Shown here piece after piece: positions 40,698-45,352 of a stretch of 45,352 nucleotides of DNA. Origin of the DNA: an uncultured Bacillaceae bacterium (GTDB lineage: Bacteria > Bacillota > Bacilli > Bacillales > Caldibacillaceae); NCBI GenBank assembly GCA_937951955.1, contig CALGAD010000029.1, positions 1 to 45,352 of the forward strand. Reading direction: 5' to 3'. The translations under genes were made by a program, and so were the position numbers. Numbering within the stretch: the stretch's first letter is position 1; every line of letters starts with the position of its first letter. The notes beneath the pieces are model-generated. The model was not told where the DNA came from. It worked only from the letters and a program-made list of their open reading frames with translations, and ran no database searches.

Positions 40698-41602
40698 TGG
40701 GAGATTATTTAGTAAAAGCTATCGCACACGACGGAAGTATCCGGGCATATGCCGTTAATACAACGGAAACGGTTAGTGAAGCGCAAAGAAGACACGATAC
40801 ATGGGCGACCGCTTCCGCTGCTTTAGGGAGGACATTAACCGCCGGCGTGATGATGGGTGCGATGTTAAAAGGAGATGACCGCATTACCATAAAAGTTGAA
40901 GGTGGCGGTCCGATTGGTGTTATTTTAGTCGATGCCAATGCGAAGGGGGAAGTTCGCGGTTATGTGACGAACCCCCATGTGGACTTTGAGTTAAATGAAA
41001 AAGGAAAACTTGATGTCGCACGGGCGGTAGGTAGAGACGGGATGTTGACTGTTGTTAAAGATATCGGGTTAAAAGATTATTTCTCCGGTCAGATTCCGAT
41101 CGTTTCCGGGGAATTGGGTGAAGACTTTACGTATTATTTTGCGAAATCGGAACAAGTTCCTTCCTCAGTGGGGGTAGGGGTTCTTGTTGATACGGATCAT
41201 TCCATTAAAGCGGCAGGTGGGTTTATCATCCAGGTGATGCCGGGTGCAAGTGATGAGACAATCACGATGATCGAGGAAAATTTAAAAGAGACGAAGCCGG
41301 TATCCACATTAATCGATGAAGGAGTATCACCGGAAGAAATCCTTGCGTATTTACTCGGGAAAGAACATGTGAAAATCATTGATAAACTGCCTGTTTCTTT
41401 CACCTGTAGTTGTTCGCGGGAACGATTTGAAAATGCTTTGATCGGACTGGGAGTGACCGAATTGGAAGAGATGATTGAAGAAGATGGTCAGGCGGAAGTC
41501 CAATGTCATTTTTGTAATGAAAAATACCACTTCTCCCGGGAAGAGCTGGAACAGCTGAAAACAAAGGCGACGGATCGGAGAAAAAGTATGAACAATTCGT
41601 AA
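40697..41602 (+). CDS. hslO: Redox-regulated chaperonin Hsp33
   Basis: A holdase chaperone switched on by oxidation of a zinc-bound cysteine tetrad. The 301-residue protein has all four ligands at the C-terminus, C237 and C239 (CSC) and C270 and C273 (CHFC), plus the N-terminal core with TVTAGVMMGAML-like TLTAGVMMGAML and GGGPIGVI. It is coupled to coaX by a one-base overlap; GAAGGTGAAT precedes the ATG. yacD, next in B. subtilis, is absent. Confidence 0.97.
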   Translation: MGDYLVKAIAHDGSIRAYAVNTTETVSEAQRRHDTWATASAALGRTLTAGVMMGAMLKGDDRITIKVEGGGPIGVILVDANAKGEVRGYVTNPHVDFELNEKGKLDVARAVGRDGMLTVVKDIGLKDYFSGQIPIVSGELGEDFTYYFAKSEQVPSSVGVGVLVDTDHSIKAAGGFIIQVMPGASDETITMIEENLKETKPVSTLIDEGVSPEEILAYLLGKEHVKIIDKLPVSFTCSCSRERFENALIGLGVTELEEMIEEDGQAEVQCHFCNEKYHFSREELEQLKTKATDRRKSMNNS

Positions 41603-41607
41603 AATGA

Positions 41608-41637
41608 TTGACATTGCACCGGGCGTATGCATAAAAT
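41608..41637 (+). promoter_or_regulatory. Sigma-A promoter of cysK
   Basis: TTGACA (41608-41613), 18 bp, TAAAAT (41632-41637), 43 bp ahead of the cysK start. The segment after it (ATAAACTTACTTGGAATTAG, 41649-41668) faintly recalls a CymR repressor site; I cannot confirm it. Confidence 0.7.
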
Positions 41638-41679
41638 AGATTAAACCAATAAACTTACTTGGAATTAGGGGTGGATCGC

Positions 41680-42603
41680 ATGGTGAAAAATGCTCAATCA
41701 ATCGTGGAATTGGTCGGAGAAACTCCCGTTGTGAAGTTAAATCGCAGTGTTCCGGAAGGTTCTGCCGATGTGTATCTGAAATTGGAATATTTTAACCCGG
41801 CAAAAAGTGTAAAAGACCGCATCGCACTGGCGATGGTAGAAGCCGCTGAAAAGAAAGGTGTCCTAAAACCGGGTGGAACAATTATTGAGCCAACAAGCGG
41901 TAACACCGGGATCGGCCTGGCAATGGTTGCTGCTGCAAAAGGCTATAAATTAATCGTTACGATGCCCGAGACAATGAGTTTAGAAAGAAGGAATTTACTC
42001 CGTGCCTATGGTGCTGATTTAGTTTTAACACCTGGACCGGATGGCATGAAAGGCGCCATTGCCAAGGCGAAAGAATTGGCGGAAAAACACGGATATTTCA
42101 TGCCACAGCAATTTGAAAACGAAGCAAACCCGGAAGTCCATCGTTTAACGACAGGTCCTGAAATCGTAAAACAAATGGGCGATCAATTGGATGGCTTTGT
42201 CGCAGGGATTGGTACCGGGGGTACGATTACTGGTGCAGGTCAGGTGTTAAGAGAGCATTATCCAAACATTAAAATTGTTGCTGTCGAACCGAAAGATTCG
42301 CCTGTTTTATCCGGTGGCAAACCAGGTTCCCATAAAATCCAGGGAATCGGAGCCGGGTTTGTGCCGAAAGTATTGAATACGGAAATCTACGATGAAATCT
42401 ATACTGTATCGAACGAAGAGGCATTCGAAGCCTCGAGAAAAGTTGCCCGTCTTGAAGGGATTCTTGGCGGAATCTCTGCAGGAGCGGCTATCCACGCAGC
42501 TTTCAAACTGGCTAAAGAATTAGGACCTGGCAAAAAAGTACTTGCAGTCATTCCGGATAACGGTGAACGTTACTTGAGCACCGATTTATATAAATTTGAA
42601 TAA
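41680..42603 (+). CDS. cysK: Cysteine synthase A (O-acetylserine thiol-lyase)
   Basis: PLP enzyme that makes cysteine from O-acetylserine and sulfide; in Bacillus it also acts as a signalling partner of the repressor CymR. The 307-residue protein has the PLP lysine K45 in KSVKDR, the substrate loop PTSGNTG (about 70-76), and the phosphate-binding GTGGTITG (about 177-184). Start ATG at 41680 follows AGGGGTGGAT; the frame from 41659 overlaps its promoter leader. Confidence 0.97.
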   Translation: MVKNAQSIVELVGETPVVKLNRSVPEGSADVYLKLEYFNPAKSVKDRIALAMVEAAEKKGVLKPGGTIIEPTSGNTGIGLAMVAAAKGYKLIVTMPETMSLERRNLLRAYGADLVLTPGPDGMKGAIAKAKELAEKHGYFMPQQFENEANPEVHRLTTGPEIVKQMGDQLDGFVAGIGTGGTITGAGQVLREHYPNIKIVAVEPKDSPVLSGGKPGSHKIQGIGAGFVPKVLNTEIYDEIYTVSNEEAFEASRKVARLEGILGGISAGAAIHAAFKLAKELGPGKKVLAVIPDNGERYLSTDLYKFE

Positions 42604-42620
42604 TACACACCTTCATTGTC

Positions 42621-42657
42621 AAAGCATGTGGAGTAAAACTCTGCATGCTTTTTTATT
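42621..42657 (+). terminator. Intrinsic terminator after cysK
   Basis: AAAGCATGTGGAGT pairs with ACTCTGCATGCTTT (two wobble pairs), loop AAA, then TTTTATTC. Confidence 0.85.
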
Positions 42658-43049
42658 CGCTTCAAGGGCCTGAAAAAATGTGAACAAGGATTTGGAACAC
42701 GGTTTTTCTATGATGTGTTTTGAAAATTTGCTGGAAAGAAAGTTTACTTAACTCAAATGTGAAGGAAAAAATGCGATCAATATTTTGCAAATACTATTAA
42801 AAGCTTTTGTTCTTTGAAAAAAGTATCGTATTAGCTTAATCATTAATATGCAAACTAAATATAAAATAAAGAAGTAAGAAGAAAAATATATATATGTATT
42901 AACATTCGATTGCGGTGGGGTGGTCAGTAAAATATCTTAACGGTGATTATAGGTGATGGAGCTTGAGAGTTTCCTGCAGAATAGTTAGCGAAAAGGAGTT
43001 TTGGTGGTTAAAAATTGAGCGATGTTGCATGAACGGGATTTTCCCAAAA
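42658..43049 (+). other. AT-rich region where the pab/fol genes lie in B. subtilis
   Basis: About 390 bases with no supported gene. In B. subtilis pabB, pabA, pabC, sul, folB, folK, yazB and dusB occupy this site between cysK and lysS. I recognised no remnant of them. A reading frame 42963-43199 is open but crosses a promoter and a terminator and resembles nothing I know. Confidence 0.5.
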
Positions 43050-43079
43050 TTGACAAGGCGTAAATATATCCCCTATAAT
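43050..43079 (+). promoter_or_regulatory. Consensus sigma-A promoter ahead of lysS
   Basis: TTGACA (43050-43055), 18 bp, TATAAT (43074-43079). Its predicted transcript would start near 43086 and meet an intrinsic-terminator-like hairpin within about 20 nt. Confidence 0.8.
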
Positions 43080-43100
43080 ATCAATGGTATAGAAGAACGA

Positions 43101-43131
43101 TTCTGCCAGTGTCTCTGGCAGTTTTATTTTG
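43101..43131 (+). terminator. Terminator-like hairpin (attenuator) ahead of lysS
   Basis: CTGCCAG (43103-43109), loop TGTCT, CTGGCAG (43115-43121), then TTTTATTTTG. It lies between a full consensus promoter and a second TATAAT (43133-43138). Confidence 0.72.
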
Positions 43132-43132
43132 T

Positions 43133-43138
43133 TATAAT
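43133..43138 (+). promoter_or_regulatory. Second -10 element (TATAAT) of lysS
   Basis: A perfect TATAAT 69 bp ahead of lysS, directly after the hairpin T-run. The expected -35 position (about 43110-43115) falls within the hairpin and is not consensus, so activity is uncertain. Confidence 0.4.
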
Positions 43139-43206
43139 AGATTTAATTGTGCGTAACGTGGATAAAATTATGAATATACATATTGATTTTGGATGGTGAT
43201 GATCAT

Positions 43207-44694
43207 ATGAGTCATGAAGAACTGAACGATCAACTGATAGTTCGTAGAGAAAAAATGGAGGCTTTACGAGAAAAGGGTATCGATCCTTTCGGAAAGCGTT
43301 TTGATATATCCCATAAAGCGGCGCAATTGAAGGAACTTTATGATCACCTGGAAAATGAAGAAATTGAAAGTCAAAATATCGAGGCGCAACTTGCCGGCCG
43401 GATTATGACGAAACGTGGTAAAGGGAAAGCAGGTTTTGCCCACATTCAAGATGTGAGCGGCCAAATTCAAATTTACGTACGGCGCGATGAAGTGGGCGAC
43501 GAACAATATGAACTTTTTAAAATGACAGATCTGGGCGATATTGTCGGAGTGAAAGGACAGGTATTCAAAACACGTGTTGGTGAATTATCAATAAAAGTAA
43601 CAGATTTTCAAATTTTAACGAAGGCGTTACGTCCCCTTCCGGATAAATGGCACGGGTTAAAAGATATCGAGCAACGTTACCGTCAACGCTATTTAGATTT
43701 AATCGTGAACCACGACAGCCAAAAAACCTTTATCTTACGTAGTAAAATTATTAAATCGATCCGGAATTACCTGGATAACAAAGGATTCCTTGAAGTTGAA
43801 ACGCCGATGATGCATTCTATTGCAGGTGGTGCCTCGGCAAGACCATTTATTACGCATCATAATGCCTTAGATATGGAGTTATATTTAAGAATTGCTTTAG
43901 AGTTACATTTGAAACGTTTAATTGTCGGTGGTCTGGAGCGGGTTTATGAGATTGGCCGTGTTTTCCGGAATGAAGGAATTAGCACGAAGCATAATCCGGA
44001 ATTCACGATGTTAGAGTTGTACCAGGCCTACGCTGATTATGAAGACATTATGGATTTAACGGAAAATTTAATATCCCATGTTGCTCAAGAAGTACTGGGA
44101 ACGACAAAGATTCAGTACGGTGAACACGAAATTGATTTAACACCGGGCTGGAAGAGAATTCATATGGTCGATGCGATTAAAGAACATACAGGTGTCGATT
44201 TCTGGAAAGAAATGTCCCTAGAAGAAGCCCGTGCTTTAGCCAAGGAACATAACATCGAAATTGATGAAAACATGCAAGTTGGCCATATTATCAATGAGTT
44301 CTTTGAACAAGTTGTTGAAGAAAAGCTCATTCAACCAACATTTATTTACGGGCATCCTACGGAAATTTCACCGTTAGCCAAGAAAAATCCGGAAGATCCG
44401 CGTTTTACCGATCGATTTGAACTATTTATCGTTGGTCGTGAAACGGCGAATGCCTTTACAGAATTAAATGACCCGATTGATCAAAGAGAACGTTTCGAGC
44501 AGCAATTAAAAGAAAGAGAATTAGGTAATGAAGAAGCACATATGATGGATGAAGATTTCGTCCAGGCATTAGAATACGGAATGCCGCCAACCGGAGGTCT
44601 GGGAATTGGTATCGACAGACTTGTCATGTTATTGACCGACTCCCAGTCTATTCGTGATGTATTGTTATTCCCGTTAATGAGAAGTAGACAATAG
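43207..44694 (+). CDS. lysS: Lysyl-tRNA synthetase (class II)
   Basis: Charges tRNA-Lys. The 495-residue class II enzyme has an N-terminal OB-fold anticodon-binding domain (about 55-140; AGRIMTKRGKGKAGFAHIQD), motif 1 with PMMHSIAGGASARPF (about 200-214), motif 2 FRNEGIS (about 257-263) with HNPEFTMLE, and motif 3 GLGIGIDRLVML near 468-479. The ATG at 43207 follows GGATGGTGATGAT, a good GGTGAT site; the frame start at 43183 precedes it. It directly precedes an rRNA operon, as lysS precedes rrnJ in B. subtilis. Confidence 0.98.
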   Translation: MSHEELNDQLIVRREKMEALREKGIDPFGKRFDISHKAAQLKELYDHLENEEIESQNIEAQLAGRIMTKRGKGKAGFAHIQDVSGQIQIYVRRDEVGDEQYELFKMTDLGDIVGVKGQVFKTRVGELSIKVTDFQILTKALRPLPDKWHGLKDIEQRYRQRYLDLIVNHDSQKTFILRSKIIKSIRNYLDNKGFLEVETPMMHSIAGGASARPFITHHNALDMELYLRIALELHLKRLIVGGLERVYEIGRVFRNEGISTKHNPEFTMLELYQAYADYEDIMDLTENLISHVAQEVLGTTKIQYGEHEIDLTPGWKRIHMVDAIKEHTGVDFWKEMSLEEARALAKEHNIEIDENMQVGHIINEFFEQVVEEKLIQPTFIYGHPTEISPLAKKNPEDPRFTDRFELFIVGRETANAFTELNDPIDQRERFEQQLKERELGNEEAHMMDEDFVQALEYGMPPTGGLGIGIDRLVMLLTDSQSIRDVLLFPLMRSRQ

Positions 44695-44713
44695 AGCATA
44701 TCAAATTAGAATG

Positions 44714-44750
44714 TAAGGGAATATCCGTATCGGGTATTCCCTTATTTTAG
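44714..44750 (+). terminator. Intrinsic terminator after lysS
   Basis: TAAGGGAATA (44714-44723) pairs with TATTCCCTTA (44735-44744), with further CC-GG pairing inside, then TTTTAG. Confidence 0.85.
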
Positions 44751-44786
44751 CAAAGAATACAAGAACATATTATCGTTTTAGAGTAG

Positions 44787-44939
44787 CCTTTTTTCACAGA
44801 TCGATTAATAGATTTATTTCTTGCTGTTGATTTAGAATTTCCAAAGGGTATTAGAGGTATTTACGATGGATTTCCTAACAATATGATCTTAAAAATGAAA
44901 GTAAAAAACGCGAATCAGGATATTGCACCATATAAATGA
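44787..44939 (+). pseudogene. Coding-like remnant without a start
   Basis: A 50-codon frame, open from just after a TAG (44784-44786) to TGA (44937-44939), reads like the end of a folded protein: TDRLIDLFLAVDLEF, then PKGIRGIYDGFPNNMI and LKMKVKNANQDIAPYK. Its residue mix is protein-like, but it has no start codon or ribosome binding site at its front. The family was not recognised. It may be a chance frame. Confidence 0.3.
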
Positions 44940-45100
44940 ACTTTCCGGATATAATCAAATTGATATACGTTAATGTTATTCCATGTAGACTAACGAATCG
45001 TGTCGTTTTTGTTTATGATCGAATAACATGGAGATGGGTTCTTTTCCATGGTGTTTATTCGTTTATAATGATGAATGAAAATGGAAGAAAAATACATACA
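44940..45100 (+). other. Non-coding region upstream of rrn promoters
   Basis: AT-rich, no supported gene. TGTTATTC (44972-44979) recurs inverted as GAATAACA (45021-45028). A frame starting with ATG at 44936 runs through both and into the rrn promoter, has no ribosome binding site and is probably spurious. Confidence 0.45.
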
Positions 45101-45108
45101 TTTTTTTG

Positions 45109-45137
45109 TTGCATGAAAAGAAGAGAGATGTTATAGT
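45109..45137 (+). promoter_or_regulatory. rrn promoter P1
   Basis: TTGCAT (45109-45114), 17 bp, TATAGT (45132-45137). First of two tandem promoters for the downstream rRNA operon. Confidence 0.7.
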
Positions 45138-45180
45138 AATATCTGTTGTCAGCAAGACGACATGATGAATAAAAAAGTTG

Positions 45181-45209
45181 TTGACATTAGAAAGATTACA
45201 TGATATATT
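45181..45209 (+). promoter_or_regulatory. rrn promoter P2
   Basis: TTGACA (45181-45186), 17 bp, TATATT (45204-45209), with TG one base before the -10. Transcription would start near 45216, about 85 nt before mature 16S. Confidence 0.85.
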
Positions 45210-45238
45210 AAAAAAGTCGCTTTTGCGAGAGAAGATTG

Positions 45239-45260
45239 AACTTTGAAAACTGAACAAGAC
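45239..45260 (+). promoter_or_regulatory. rrn leader boxA-like antitermination site
   Basis: aactttgaaaactgaacaag resembles the conserved tgctctttgaaaactgaaca leader element of Bacillus rRNA operons, thought to act in Nus-factor antitermination. Confidence 0.6.
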
Positions 45261-45300
45261 AAAGCGAACCCAAGTCAGTTTAATTTTGAGCTAGCAAACT

Positions 45301-45352
45301 TTTTTGGAGAGTTTGATCCTGGCTCAGGACGAACGCTGGCGGCGTGCCTAAT
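45301..45352 (+). rRNA. rrs: 16S ribosomal RNA (5' end, partial)
   Basis: The final 52 bases carry the 16S start, including GAGAGTTTGATCCTGGCTCA and GGACGAACGCTGGCGGCGTG. The gene continues beyond the window. The first mature base is set by analogy with B. subtilis and may differ by a few nt. Confidence 0.97.

Noticed and set aside
42963..43199. 78-codon frame before lysS, with an AGGTGATG site before its TTG
   Set aside because: It runs through a consensus promoter, a terminator hairpin and a second -10 box, and has no recognisable homology. Kept only as a note in the gap annotation.
44936..45136. 66-codon frame ending at the rrn P1 promoter
   Set aside because: No ribosome binding site, and it includes both rrn P1 elements; unlikely to be translated.

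Overview
The window is a chromosomal core segment of a low-to-moderate GC, endospore-forming Firmicute of the family Bacillaceae. Gene content and order follow the tmk-to-lysS interval near the origin of Bacillus subtilis almost gene for gene. The sporulation genes csfB/gin, yabG, sspF, spoVG, fin, spoVT, yabP, yabQ, spoIIE, yabS and yabT, together with recognisable sigma-H, sigma-F/G, sigma-E, sigma-K and Spo0A-type promoters, indicate a spore former. I cannot name the genus from sequence alone.

Layout. The window opens at the very end of one rRNA operon (probable 23S tail, 23S-5S spacer, complete 5S, terminator) and closes 52 bases into the 16S gene of the next, co-directional operon. It is therefore one complete inter-rrn interval. 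Nearly every gene is on the + strand; only abrB and a tRNA-Met lie on the - strand. (1) 0.4-7.2 kb: csfB, tmk, darA, yaaR, holB, ricT, yabA, yabB, yazA, rsmI and the convergent abrB, covering replication, c-di-AMP binding, RNA modification and transition-state control. (2) 7.6-13.5 kb: metG, tatD, yabE, rnmV, ksgA (translation and rRNA maturation). (3) 13.5-21.7 kb: yabG, veg, sspF, ispE, purR, spoVG, glmU, prs, ctc, pth. (4) 21.8-30.4 kb: fin, mfd, spoVT, yabN, rqcP, yabP, yabQ, divIC, yabR. (5) 30.5-31.1 kb: a gene-poor island with two back-to-back terminators, a degenerate dispersed repeat and an inverted tRNA-Met. (6) 31.2-44.7 kb: spoIIE, yabS, yabT, tilS, hprT, ftsH, coaX, hslO, cysK, lysS. 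(7) 44.7-45.35 kb: lysS terminator, a coding-like remnant, tandem rrn promoters and the 16S start.

How the genes work together. Housekeeping genes for nucleotide supply (tmk, prs, hprT, purR), translation (metG, lysS, tilS, pth, rsmI, ksgA, rnmV, ctc, rqcP), envelope precursors (ispE, glmU), division and proteolysis (divIC, ftsH) and repair (mfd) are interleaved with short sporulation genes that carry their own stage-specific promoters, so individual genes can be switched on in the mother cell or forespore inside a constitutively transcribed block.

Differences from the B. subtilis order as I remember it: the genes between csfB and tmk (xpaC, yaaN, yaaO), yabJ, the spoVB-like yabM, yacD and the whole pab/fol (folate) block between cysK and lysS are absent from this locus. 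I found no mobile element, phage, CRISPR array or defence island, and nothing that I can honestly call a new multi-gene system. The most interesting signals are regulatory: an inverted repeat that would hide the fin Shine-Dalgarno only in read-through mRNA because a forespore promoter lies inside it, a similar repeat around a sigma-E-like promoter of yabP, and a promoter directly followed by an intrinsic terminator ahead of lysS.
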